This document shows positions 1-8,891 of a stretch of 64,000 bases of DNA, piece by piece (position 1 is the stretch's first letter; every line of letters begins with the position of its first letter). The DNA is taken from positions 111,036 to 175,035 of the forward strand of contig NZ_JOJM01000018.1 in NCBI RefSeq assembly GCF_000720325.1, given 5' to 3'. The notes under the pieces were generated by a model that saw nothing but the letters and a program-made list of their open reading frames with translations, ran no database searches and had not been told where the DNA came from. The DNA comes from Streptomyces sp. NRRL B-1347 (GTDB taxonomy: Bacteria > Actinomycetota > Actinomycetes > Streptomycetales > Streptomycetaceae). The position numbers were made by a program, and so were the translations under genes.

Positions 1-1872
1 CTTGCGTCCGAAGCCGGGGGAGTACCAGCCGAGCGGCGGGTCGCTCTCGCCGCGGTGCGCCCGCCAGGACAGCTCCCCGGGCAGGTCGAGCACCGCGGAG
101 CGGTCCTCGCCGTCACGGCTCCAGGTGAGCACCGCCCGGTGCTCCACGAGGTCCGCGGTGACCTCCGGGCCCAGGTGGAACGCGAGGCGCACGGGCCGGT
201 GGTCCCCGGGGCGGACCTCGTCGACCACCCGCAGCTCCCGGGTCGCGGCGATCAGCTCCACCCGGCGGCGGTGCACGGAGGGCTGGTACCCGTCGTGCTC
301 GGCGCACCAGCGGGCCACGCCCTCGTCGGACGGGTCCGCGACCAGGACGCGGCTGCGGGCGTGCCGGGTCCACAGGAACGGGCCGCCGGAGACGGACTGG
401 TCACCGCCGTCCCACTCCAGGGTGTTGTGGCCGAGGGTCGACCGGAAGTACCGCCGCCACTCGGGCTGCCCGTGGTAGCAGTACGTCCCCGGGTCGGCGA
501 GCACGTCGACCCCGTCGTGCCGGACCTCCACGGACAGCGCGTCCGCGTGGGCGTGCGCGGCGATGGACAGGAACCCGTGCGGACCGCCGTCGCAGCGGCA
601 CCAGATCTCCCCGGGGCCGCGCAGGATGGTCATGCCCGCGTCGGCGAAGTGGGCCGGTCGGCCCGGCGGGCGGGCCACGGCCCCGTCCTTCGCGTACGGC
701 CGGACGAGCGCGGCGAGGAGCGTGGTGCGCACATCGGTGCCGGTGACGGTCGGCCACCAGCCGAGTCGGCCGAACACGGCGTCCCCGGTGGCGAGGAGCG
801 AGGCCCAGCGGTCGGTGCCCGCGCCGTCCACGACCAGACCGTGGCCGTCGTCCGCGTCTCCCTGGCGCGGCGGCCGCAGCCGGTTGTCGACGACGGCCGC
901 GAGCGCGTCGGTCATCCGCAGCAGCACGAGCCGGAGCGACGCCGGGACCGGCACGTCGGCGGCGTCCGCCTCGGCGAGCGCGGCCAGGCCGAGTTCGAGG
1001 ACGAGCCCGTGGTACTCGGTGGCCAGCTCGCGGTTGAGGCCGGACGGGAAGGTGTTGCTCCGCAGCTGCTGATCGAGGGACCGCAGTGCGTCGGCGCGCC
1101 AGCGCGCCGAGGCGGGGAACCAGCCGAACGCGCAGGCCGCGGCGAACTGCCCGGCCGTCTCTGCGATGACGTGGTTGTTCGCCGACGACCCTCGGCTGGG
1201 GAAGGCGGCCAGCCAGCGCTGGTGGTGCCAGATCTGGTTCAGCGCCACCGGGTTGCCCTCGAAGAGACCGGCCACGCCCGGCCAGCCGTCCAGCAGCCGG
1301 CGGATCCACACCCAGGACAGGAGCCGGATCCCCAGCTCGATGCCGCTGATCCAGTGCACTCCGCGCAGCGGCGGGTTGGCCTTCCACCACGACCGCAGAT
1401 GCGCGGCCACCCGCTCGGCGTAGCGGTCGTCCCCGGTGATCGCGTAGGCGGCCGCGAGGACGGTCAGGTACTGATGCCGGGACGGCTCCCAGATCTGCTT
1501 GATGTCCCCGACCGCGTCCTCGTTCCGGTACGGCACGTCGAAGGCGTAGCCCCACGGAGCCCGGCGCCCGGTCTTCGGATCGCGCCACCAGTCCGGGTCG
1601 GCCAGGTCGTCGCGGACCACCCCGAAGTACTCGGCGTGCCCGGCCAGCAGGCGGTCCGCCTCGGCGATGAGACGCTTCGCGGCGTCCGGCGGCACCGCGG
1701 CGATCGTCCCGGCGGGCAGGACCGCGCTGAACAGGGCGTCGGTCACCTCCGGACAGCGCGGCCGCGCCGACCGCCAGCGCCGCCTGCGCACCGCGTCGCC
1801 CGCCCGGCCGCCGATCTCCCGCGGCCCCATCCGGGACAGGCGTCGCAGGTACCAGCCGGGGCTCATGCTCAT
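1..1872 (-). CDS. Heparinase II/III family protein, C-terminus cut by window edge
   Basis: At least 624 codons are open from ATG 1872 to the window edge, with no stop, so the C-terminus is missing. The start ATG overlaps the stop of the upstream oxidoreductase gene (ATGA), which implies translational coupling. The N-terminal half has the alpha-helical toroid look of heparinase/alginate-lyase-like proteins (WEPSRHQYL, SANNHVIAE, ELATEYHG). The second half carries the heparinase II/III-like beta-sandwich motif around HAHADALSVEV followed by DPGTYCYHG. In exopolysaccharide operons such proteins are thought to cleave or edit uronic-acid-containing polymer, and the neighbouring UDP-sugar dehydrogenase would supply uronic acids. 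No signal peptide is evident at the N-terminus. The family call is firm; lyase activity and substrate are inference. Confidence 0.82.
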   Translation of the reverse strand, partial: MSMSPGWYLRRLSRMGPREIGGRAGDAVRRRRWRSARPRCPEVTDALFSAVLPAGTIAAVPPDAAKRLIAEADRLLAGHAEYFGVVRDDLADPDWWRDPKTGRRAPWGYAFDVPYRNEDAVGDIKQIWEPSRHQYLTVLAAAYAITGDDRYAERVAAHLRSWWKANPPLRGVHWISGIELGIRLLSWVWIRRLLDGWPGVAGLFEGNPVALNQIWHHQRWLAAFPSRGSSANNHVIAETAGQFAAACAFGWFPASARWRADALRSLDQQLRSNTFPSGLNRELATEYHGLVLELGLAALAEADAADVPVPASLRLVLLRMTDALAAVVDNRLRPPRQGDADDGHGLVVDGAGTDRWASLLATGDAVFGRLGWWPTVTGTDVRTTLLAALVRPYAKDGAVARPPGRPAHFADAGMTILRGPGEIWCRCDGGPHGFLSIAAHAHADALSVEVRHDGVDVLADPGTYCYHGQPEWRRYFRSTLGHNTLEWDGGDQSVSGGPFLWTRHARSRVLVADPSDEGVARWCAEHDGYQPSVHRRRVELIAATRELRVVDEVRPGDHRPVRLAFHLGPEVTADLVEHRAVLTWSRDGEDRSAVLDLPGELSWRAHRGESDPPLGWYSPGFGRK

Positions 1873-4040
1873 CGCGACCTCGCAAGCGTCACCGGAGCGC
1901 CACCGGCCAGCCCCGCCCGCACGGCGAGGGTGGCCGCCGTGGTGGCGACGAGGGACTCCAGCGGCACCGGCATCGGCCCGCCCGTCCGCACGGCCTTGAC
2001 GAACGCGGCCAGCTCGGCGTTCTGCCCCTTGTCCCGGGCCTTCGGCAGCCGCGAACTGACCCACTTCTCGGGCCCGTGCACCGACGCGCGGACGAAGTCG
2101 TCCAGGCGCAGCACCTTGCCGTCCGCGACGAGGTCCAGCGTCTCCTTGGGGAAGCCGGGCGCACCGGTGGTGACGTAGCTGAGGACGGCCGTGGACCCGT
2201 CCGGGTAGTGCAGGACGACCTGGAGGTCCTCGTTGCCCGACGGGGCGGTCGCGTACACCGAGACCGGGTCGGCGCCGAGCAGCCAGCTCGCCGTGTCGAT
2301 GAAGTGCCCGCCCTCACCGGCGAACCGCGAGCCCTCGGTGCCCTGCTGGAGGTACCAGCTGCCGTGCTGGAGGCGGCCCGCGTTGACCAGGTAGCGCAGG
2401 CTCGCTGGGCCCGTCCGGACGCCGAACCGCTCCTTGGCCTCCCGGAGCAGCGGCGCGAACCGGCGGTTGAAGCCCACCTGGAGCCGGTCGTTGCCGGACT
2501 CCTCGACCGTCGCGAGCACACCGGCGAGCTCGTCCTCGGTGAGGGCCAGGGGCTTCTCCACGAACACCGCCTTGCCCGCGAGGAGCGCCTTGCGGGTCAG
2601 TTCGGCGTGCGAGCTGTGACGGGTGACCACGAACACCGCGTCGATGGACTTGTCGCCGAGCACGGCGTCGAGATCGGTGGTCGCATCGGCGAAGCCGAAC
2701 TTCCGCTGCGCGTTGGCCGCGGACAGCGCCGTCGTGGTGACGACCGCCGACAACTCGACGCCGTCACGCCGGGTCAGATGCGGAAGGAGCATCGACGTCG
2801 CGTAGTTCCCCGCGCCGACGAACGCGAGGCGCACCGGCGTCCGGGCAGCGCGGGCAGGGCTCCGCCGTACGGTCACCGAGGGCACGGCCACCGCCGGGGC
2901 CTCGGCTTCCACCGTCTGTTCGGGGTACCGGAACAGCACGGCCACGGCTTTCAGCTCGCCGTCCTTCAGGTTCTGGTACGTCGTGACGGCGTCGTCGAAG
3001 TCGGCGATGTGGGAGATCAGGGGCTCCACGTCGACGCGGCCCCGGGCGGCGAGATCGAGGAAGCACGCCAGGTTGCGGCGCTCGGTCCAGCGCACGTAGC
3101 CGATCGGGTAGTCCCGGCCCGCCAGCTCGTACTCCGGGTCGTAGCGCCCGGGGCCGTAGCTGCGGGAGAACCGGACGTCGAGCTCCTTCTCGTAGTACGC
3201 GTTCCACGGCAGGTCCAGGCGGCACTTGCCGATGTCGACGACCCGGCCGCGGTCCCGGCTCAAGTGGGCGGCCAGCTCGACGGGCTGGTTGCTGCCGCCA
3301 CCGGCGGCCAGGTACACCTGGTCCACGCCGTGACCGTCGGTGAGCTCGGCGACGGCGGCCTCCACGGCCGCGGACGCCGGATCGCCGCAGGCCGCGGCGC
3401 CCAGGCGCTCGGCCAGCTCACAGCGCGCCGGGTCCGGGTCGACTCCGACGACACGGACGCCCGACGCGGTGAGGAGCTGCACCACCAGCTGGCCGATGAG
3501 GCCGAGTCCGATGACCAGGGCCACTTCGCCGAGCTGCGGCTCGCCCTGGCGGACGCCCTGCAACGCGATCGAACCGACCGTGCCGAAGGCCGCGTGGCGC
3601 GGCGCGAGGCCTTCCGGCACCGGGGTGTAGAGGTTCTTCGGCACCCAGTTCAGCTCGGCGTGCAGCGCGTGCTCGTTGCCCGCGCAGGCCACGACGTCGC
3701 CGACCTTCACGTCGTCGATCCCGGCGCCGACCTGCTCGACCACCCCGCACAGCGAATAGCCGAGCGGCGTGTAGGAGTCCAGCTTGCCCATGACCTTGCG
3801 GTAGGTGGCGGGCACCCCGTTGGTGGCCACGCTCTGCATGACCTTGGCCACCTGGTCGGGGCGCGAGCGGGCCTTGCCGAGCATCGACATGCCGGCCTCG
3901 GAGACCTTCATGAGCTCGGTCCCGGTGGAGATCAGCGAGTAGGAGGTCCTGACCAGGACACCGCCCGCCTTGCACCCCGGCACCGGCACGTCGAGCACTG
4001 CAAGCTCGCCGCTCTTGTAGTTCTGCACAACCTGTTTCAC
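1869..4040 (-). CDS. Bi-domain oxidoreductase: zinc-type dehydrogenase fused to Gfo/Idh/MocA domain
   Basis: This 723-residue protein joins two oxidoreductase domains. Residues about 1-370 are a medium-chain dehydrogenase (GxGxxG-like GLGLIGQLV, and LVGVD-like cofactor strand). Residues about 400-715 are a Gfo/Idh/MocA domain that begins with FVGAGNYATSMLLPHL and contains the family's EKP motif (VFVEKPLALTEDEL). This fusion is a known architecture in bacterial polysaccharide clusters, often next to a heparinase-like gene as here. It probably modifies a nucleotide sugar or sugar residue, but the substrate cannot be read from sequence. The gene lies 16 nt after asnB and its stop overlaps the heparinase start. 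The ATG start at 4040 is followed directly by conserved sequence (MKQVVQNYKSGELAV). Confidence 0.9.
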   Translation of the reverse strand: MKQVVQNYKSGELAVLDVPVPGCKAGGVLVRTSYSLISTGTELMKVSEAGMSMLGKARSRPDQVAKVMQSVATNGVPATYRKVMGKLDSYTPLGYSLCGVVEQVGAGIDDVKVGDVVACAGNEHALHAELNWVPKNLYTPVPEGLAPRHAAFGTVGSIALQGVRQGEPQLGEVALVIGLGLIGQLVVQLLTASGVRVVGVDPDPARCELAERLGAAACGDPASAAVEAAVAELTDGHGVDQVYLAAGGGSNQPVELAAHLSRDRGRVVDIGKCRLDLPWNAYYEKELDVRFSRSYGPGRYDPEYELAGRDYPIGYVRWTERRNLACFLDLAARGRVDVEPLISHIADFDDAVTTYQNLKDGELKAVAVLFRYPEQTVEAEAPAVAVPSVTVRRSPARAARTPVRLAFVGAGNYATSMLLPHLTRRDGVELSAVVTTTALSAANAQRKFGFADATTDLDAVLGDKSIDAVFVVTRHSSHAELTRKALLAGKAVFVEKPLALTEDELAGVLATVEESGNDRLQVGFNRRFAPLLREAKERFGVRTGPASLRYLVNAGRLQHGSWYLQQGTEGSRFAGEGGHFIDTASWLLGADPVSVYATAPSGNEDLQVVLHYPDGSTAVLSYVTTGAPGFPKETLDLVADGKVLRLDDFVRASVHGPEKWVSSRLPKARDKGQNAELAAFVKAVRTGGPMPVPLESLVATTAATLAVRAGLAGGAPVTLARSR

Positions 4041-4056
4041 CGAAGTCCCCTTGTTT

Positions 4057-5991
4057 CTACGCCGTCAAGCGAGCGTTCTCGCCGGACCCGGAGGTCGCGC
4101 CGCGATACCAGTACTCGAGGGTCAGCACATGCCACAGATGCTTGGAGAAGTCCCGCTGTCCGGCCGCGTCCTCGGCGACCATGCGCGCGAGGGCGTCACG
4201 GCGCAGGAGCCCGGAGTTGACGAGCACGCCGTCGTGCACCACCTCGCGCACCAGCGGTGCCAGATCCCGGCTCATCCAGGCCCGCAGCGGGGCGCTGAAC
4301 AGGCCCTTGGGCCGGTACACGATCTCCTTGGGCAGGATCGAGGTGGCCGCCTCCTTGAGGACGGCCTTGCCCTGCCGTCCGACGATCTTGCGGTCGCCGG
4401 GGAAGGCGAACGCCGCCCGCACCACCTCGACGTCCACGTACGGCACCCGCACCTCGGTCGACGCGGCCATGCTGGAGCGGTCCGTGTACGTGAGGTTCAG
4501 GCCCGGCAGGAACATCCGGGCGTCGCCCAGGCACATGCGGTTGACGAAGTCGTCGAGGTCGTTGTCCTCGTAGACGTCCGCGTGCTCGGTCAGCACGTCG
4601 TCGACCGTCCCCGCCAGGTCCGGATCGACCAGGGCGAGCAGCTCGTCCTTGTCGTACATGGTGTAGCTGCGCCGGAACGCCGTCTCCTCCGGCAGGTCGG
4701 CGAAGGAGAGGAACCGCTTCGCGAACCGCACCGACCGGTACCCCCGCCGCGCCGAGGCGACCGGAAGGCGGTCCACCGCCCTGTACACCCCGCGCCGCAG
4801 GGGCCTCGGGATGCGCTGGTAGCGCAGGGCCAGCACATTGGCGAGGTGCTTGCGGTACCCGGCGAACAGCTCGTCGGCGCCCATCCCGGAGAGCATCACC
4901 TTGACCCCGGCCTCCCGGGCGGCCTGGCAGATCAGATACGTGTTGATCGCCGCCGGGTCGCCGATCGGCTCGTCCAGGCTGTACGTCATCTGCGGCAGCA
5001 GGTCGAGCACGTTCGGCGCGATCTCGATCTCGTGCAGGTCGACACCGAAGCGCTCGGCCACCTGCCGGGCGTAGCGCAGGTCGTCCGGCATCGCCTCGAA
5101 CTTGGCGTCCTCGGCGCGGAACCCGATCGTGTAGGCGGAGATCCCCGGCTGGTGACGGGCCGCGAGGGCGGTCAGATAGCTGGAGTCGAGACCGCCGGAC
5201 AGGAACGTCGCCACGGGCACGTCGGCGAGCAGGTGCTGCCGCGTCGACTCCTCGACGATGGCGGCCAGGTCGGGCTGCTCGCCGCTGCGGGCCCGCTCCC
5301 GGCCCTCGGCGGCGACGTCCTTCAGCCGCCAGTACCGGCCGCGCTCCACCCGGCCGTCGGCCCGGCACCTGAGCCAGCTCCCCGGGGGCAGCTTCTCCGC
5401 CTCGCGGAACGCGCAGCGCGAGTCCGGCACCCAGTAGTAGAGGAGCGAGGCCACCAGAGCCGCATGGTCCACCTCGAGGGACCCGCCGGTCACGGCGGCC
5501 AGCGCCTTGAGCTCGGAGGCGAACACCAGACCTTCGCCGCGCCGGAGCAGGAACAGCGGCTTGATGCCGAGCTGGTCGCGGGCGAGCACCAGCTCACCGG
5601 TGCGCTCGTCGAAGATCCCGAACGCGAACATGCCGCGAAGCCGTGGCAGACAGCCCGTGCCCCAGCGCCGCCAGGCCTCGAGGACCACCTCGGTGTCGGA
5701 GGTGCCGCGGAAGTTCACCCCGGCGGCCGCCAGCTCGGCGCGCAGCTCGGGCGCGTTGTACAGCTCGCCGTTGTACGTCAGGACCAGGCCGTCGGAGACC
5801 ATCGGCTGAGCGCCGGTCTCGGACAGGTCGATGATCGCCAGTCGGCGGTGCCCGAGGTGCACCTCACCGTCACCGACGGGGTGGCTGTACCGGCCCGCCC
5901 CGTCCGGACCCCGGTGGGCGAGGACGTCGGTGAGCCGGTCGGTCACCGCCTTCCCGTCCGGCCACCGGTACGTGCCTGCGATGCCACACAT
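4057..5991 (-). CDS. asnB: Asparagine synthase (glutamine-hydrolysing)
   Basis: This 644-residue class II amidotransferase starts MCGIAGTY, so Cys2 is exposed as the N-terminal nucleophile of the glutaminase domain. The synthetase domain carries the ATP-pyrophosphatase loop SGGLDSS near residue 265 and the SGMGADELFAGY motif. Known chemistry is ATP- and glutamine-dependent amide formation on aspartate. In exopolysaccharide operons the homologues are thought to amidate a sugar acid, which would fit the uronic-acid genes here, but that is inference. Only 3 nt separate it from the upstream Wzz gene and 16 nt from the downstream bi-domain oxidoreductase. All expected catalytic motifs are present, so it looks functional. 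Confidence 0.92.
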   Translation of the reverse strand: MCGIAGTYRWPDGKAVTDRLTDVLAHRGPDGAGRYSHPVGDGEVHLGHRRLAIIDLSETGAQPMVSDGLVLTYNGELYNAPELRAELAAAGVNFRGTSDTEVVLEAWRRWGTGCLPRLRGMFAFGIFDERTGELVLARDQLGIKPLFLLRRGEGLVFASELKALAAVTGGSLEVDHAALVASLLYYWVPDSRCAFREAEKLPPGSWLRCRADGRVERGRYWRLKDVAAEGRERARSGEQPDLAAIVEESTRQHLLADVPVATFLSGGLDSSYLTALAARHQPGISAYTIGFRAEDAKFEAMPDDLRYARQVAERFGVDLHEIEIAPNVLDLLPQMTYSLDEPIGDPAAINTYLICQAAREAGVKVMLSGMGADELFAGYRKHLANVLALRYQRIPRPLRRGVYRAVDRLPVASARRGYRSVRFAKRFLSFADLPEETAFRRSYTMYDKDELLALVDPDLAGTVDDVLTEHADVYEDNDLDDFVNRMCLGDARMFLPGLNLTYTDRSSMAASTEVRVPYVDVEVVRAAFAFPGDRKIVGRQGKAVLKEAATSILPKEIVYRPKGLFSAPLRAWMSRDLAPLVREVVHDGVLVNSGLLRRDALARMVAEDAAGQRDFSKHLWHVLTLEYWYRGATSGSGENARLTA

Positions 5992-5994
5992 GAT

Positions 5995-7524
5995 CTACCG
6001 CGCCTCCTGGTCGTTGTCCGGGACCCGCGCGGCCGGCACCGAAGGCCGCTCCGTGCGCCGCTGTCCCGTCCCGTTCTGCCGGGCCGGCCGCTCGTACCGG
6101 CCGCGCAGCGCGGTGTGCAGCCCGTCCCACAGCGTGCCGTCGGTCCTGTCCCGCGGATCGGGGTCGATCAGCACCACGCCGATCACCGGAATGCGCTGGT
6201 CGGCGAGTTGCCGCGCCACGGTGTGCAGCCACGCGGCGCTGCCGTGCCCGGCGCGCACGACGAGCACCGTCTGACCACCGAGGTACTGGAGGTCGGTCCA
6301 CGCGGTGCCGGGCGCGACCGAGCCGACGCCGAGCCGCCGGGTCTCACGCGGCACGTCCGCGGCACTCTCACCGCTGACCACGTCCGGATCTCCCTGCCCC
6401 GTGCGGCAGTTGGCGAGCTGCGGGCCGGGCAGACCGTCGACGACGACCACCGGCCCCTCCGCCGCCAGCGCCCTCGCCACGTTCAGGGCGATCACGCTCG
6501 TGCTGTGCGCACAGCCCAGTTCGAGGAGCGACACCGGCTCCGTGGAGCCGCGCACGGCGCGGGCCAGCGTCGTGGTGACCCGTTCGCGTGCCGCCCGGGT
6601 CCTGCGGGGCCGCCACAAGCCGACTGACCGGCGGGGTATACGGCGCAGCTCCGCGATGACCGAGGCGCCCAGGTTCGCCGAGATCTCCCGGCGCAGCACG
6701 GGGCGGTCCGCCACCACCGTGCCGACCGCGGCCACCGCGAGCCCGAGGACGAGGCCGAGCACGAGCCCGATCCCGGCGTTGGTGACGACGGCCTTGGGCA
6801 GGGAGTGCCGCACGGCGCGCGGGGCGTCCACGATCTGCGTGCCCGCGATGAGCTTGGGCGTGCCGACGCGTGCCTCCTCGGCGCGCTGGGCGAAGTCGGC
6901 GATCCGCGAGTTGAGCTCGGCCCGGCGGGCGAACAGCGACTCGACGCTCGCCGACGTCTTCGGGTCGCTCTCCGGCGACCGGCCTCCGATCTCCTTGTTG
7001 ACCTGGGCCAGTTCCTTCCGCATGCGGTCGCGCTGCTCGAGCAGCGCCGTGGACTCGGCCTTCGCGGCCTCGCGCAGCCGCCGCACGTGGTCCGCGACGA
7101 AGGCGTCGGCCAGCGCCCTGGCCCGGGCCACCGCCGCCGCTTCGCTGTCGGCCGACACGTCGATCTGCAGCAGGTTGTTGGTCAGGCCGGTACCCCGGTA
7201 GTCCTGCATGAAGTCCTCCGGCTTCTGCGGGGACTTGAGGGACTGGAGGGCCTTGGCGGCGATCCGCGTGGTGCCGAGGAGTTCGACGTCGGTGCGGATG
7301 AGCGTTCCGGTGTCGTTGGGCTGGTCCTCCTGATGCGCGACCAGGACCTTGGTCACCGCGGCCGGGGGCGGCGGCCGCAGGACCGCCACCGCCGCGCCGG
7401 CCAGCAGCCCGATGAGCGCCAGGGAGCACCAGAGGCGACGGCGTCTGCGTACCGCCACCACCAGCGCCTGCAGGTCGAGGAGCGGGGTGGTCGTCGACGA
7501 CTCCGAGGTCGTGCTTGTCGTCAC
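5995..7524 (-). CDS. Wzz/CpsC-type chain-length protein with degenerate tyrosine-kinase-like domain
   Basis: The GTG start at 7524 overlaps the stop of the preceding Wzz gene (GTGA) and gives 509 residues; the reading frame stays open further upstream but that part is not plausible protein. A transmembrane segment lies at about residues 33-50 (LWCSLALIGLLAGAAVAVL). A long coiled-coil-like periplasmic region follows, with a second membrane segment near residue 270 (GIGLVLGLVLGLAVAAVG). The C-terminal part resembles a BY-kinase fold but has no recognisable Walker A lysine loop, so it is probably non-catalytic. The family controls polysaccharide chain length or export. It is the second of two tandem Wzz-type proteins in the operon, which may work as a pair. 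Confidence 0.85.
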   Translation of the reverse strand: MTTSTTSESSTTTPLLDLQALVVAVRRRRRLWCSLALIGLLAGAAVAVLRPPPPAAVTKVLVAHQEDQPNDTGTLIRTDVELLGTTRIAAKALQSLKSPQKPEDFMQDYRGTGLTNNLLQIDVSADSEAAAVARARALADAFVADHVRRLREAAKAESTALLEQRDRMRKELAQVNKEIGGRSPESDPKTSASVESLFARRAELNSRIADFAQRAEEARVGTPKLIAGTQIVDAPRAVRHSLPKAVVTNAGIGLVLGLVLGLAVAAVGTVVADRPVLRREISANLGASVIAELRRIPRRSVGLWRPRRTRAARERVTTTLARAVRGSTEPVSLLELGCAHSTSVIALNVARALAAEGPVVVVDGLPGPQLANCRTGQGDPDVVSGESAADVPRETRRLGVGSVAPGTAWTDLQYLGGQTVLVVRAGHGSAAWLHTVARQLADQRIPVIGVVLIDPDPRDRTDGTLWDGLHTALRGRYERPARQNGTGQRRTERPSVPAARVPDNDQEAR

Positions 7525-8891
7525 ACTGAATCTCCCGTCGCGTTGCCGCGGACCGCGAGCGCCAGGGTGGTGTTCTCCGGAGGCCGGCCGGCGGACCGCG
7601 TCGGACGGGCCCGGACCGTGTCGGCGACGACGATGCCGACGACCTCGTGTCCCGCGTCCGCGCAGGCCCCGGCGATGCCGGTGAGTTCCCCCGCGGTCCA
7701 GCTGCCCGCGCTGAGCACGACCAGGGCACCGGACTCGGTGTCGCGGTCCGGCACCATGGGCCGGGACACCGACACCTCCACCACGCGCAGCTGCGGATCG
7801 CTCTTGGCCTCGGCGGCGAGCTGCCCCGCGGCCCGGCGGGCGATCTCGTCGCCTTCCGGTACGACCACCAGGAGGCGCCGCGGTGCCGGGAGGTTCTCCC
7901 GGAGGCGAGCGCACACCCGCCGGTTGCGGATCCGTCTGCTGGCCTCGTCGCCGGACGTCCGGGGGGCCGGTAGGTCCCACCGGGTGTCGACGCCGAGGAG
8001 CCAGCGGAACCACGCGCGCGCGTCACGGCCCTGCGGCCGGTGCGCGGACCGTTCTCCCGGTACGTCGACCGTGCCGAGCAGCGCCGAGCCGAGGGCCGCG
8101 GCGATCTCCGGTTCGGCGCGCAGCCGGCGGTTCATCCGCGCGGCGGCGAGATGGCCGATGACCGCGCACAGCAGGAACAACAGCGCCCCGCCGACGACGA
8201 GGTGCGTCCGCGTCGGCGGCGCCTCGCCGGTCGGCCGGGCCGCGGGGCCCATGACGACCATGTTGGCCTTGCTGGTCGCCGGGTCGGCCTCTTCCAGCTT
8301 CTTCATGGCGTCCTGCAGCGCGGTGCGCAGCTTCTCGAGTTCGGTGCGGGCCTGCACGCTCTCCACGGTCTGCCCGGGGTCGGCCGCCTTGGCCAGGTCG
8401 GTGATGCGTCGGTTGGTCTCTGCCACTTTCTTCCGTAGTGCTTCGGGCCCCGTTGCCGCGTCGGGGTCGGTGTCGTCGCCTGTGAGCCGCGCGGCGAATG
8501 TGACGAACTGATGAGCCATTTGATCGGAGAGCCGCTGCGCCCGCTCCGGGGTTTCGGCCGTTCCCGAGATCTTGATGATGTTCCCGTCGGCGGCCTTGGC
8601 GGTCACCTGGTCCCGCAGGTCGCCGCCGCTGACGCCCGCCCAGTCGAGGGCGGCGGCCGTGCGGTCGACCACCCCCGAACTGGTCGCGATCTCCGCCTGG
8701 GTCAGCAGCTCGCGCTCCTCCCACTGCCCCGGCAGCAGGACCGATGCCGACGCCGTGTAGCGCGGCGGGAACAGCACCACCGAGACGCCGTAGCCGACGA
8801 GCGCGCCCACCACGGCGAGGATGGCCAGGAGCCGCCAACGCCGACGGAGAATCCGCCCGATCGTGACCAGGCGTATCGTGTCCTCGCTCAA
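7521..8891 (-). CDS. Wzz/CpsC-type polysaccharide chain-length protein
   Basis: This 456-residue membrane protein has a short cytoplasmic N-terminus (MSEDTIRLVTIGRILRRRW), a transmembrane helix at about residues 20-42, a Wzz-like extracytoplasmic region, and a second helix (LVVGGALLFLLCAVIGHLA). A basic cytoplasmic C-terminal domain follows and again lacks an obvious kinase ATP-binding loop. The layout matches actinobacterial chain-length determinants. Its ATG overlaps the stop of the glycosyltransferase gene, and its stop overlaps the start of the next Wzz gene. Function in polymer length control or export is established for the family; the specific polymer is unknown. Confidence 0.85.
   Translation of the reverse strand: MSEDTIRLVTIGRILRRRWRLLAILAVVGALVGYGVSVVLFPPRYTASASVLLPGQWEERELLTQAEIATSSGVVDRTAAALDWAGVSGGDLRDQVTAKAADGNIIKISGTAETPERAQRLSDQMAHQFVTFAARLTGDDTDPDAATGPEALRKKVAETNRRITDLAKAADPGQTVESVQARTELEKLRTALQDAMKKLEEADPATSKANMVVMGPAARPTGEAPPTRTHLVVGGALLFLLCAVIGHLAAARMNRRLRAEPEIAAALGSALLGTVDVPGERSAHRPQGRDARAWFRWLLGVDTRWDLPAPRTSGDEASRRIRNRRVCARLRENLPAPRRLLVVVPEGDEIARRAAGQLAAEAKSDPQLRVVEVSVSRPMVPDRDTESGALVVLSAGSWTAGELTGIAGACADAGHEVVGIVVADTVRARPTRSAGRPPENTTLALAVRGNATGDSV

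Noticed and set aside
401..1885. Minus-strand frame of 494 codons over the heparinase gene
   Set aside because: It is a +1 shadow; the adjacent frame, open from 1872 to the window edge, encodes recognisable heparinase-like sequence.
4051..6627. Long plus-strand frame of about 858 codons over asnB and Wzz genes
   Set aside because: Low-complexity translation, spans two real genes on the other strand; typical antisense shadow.
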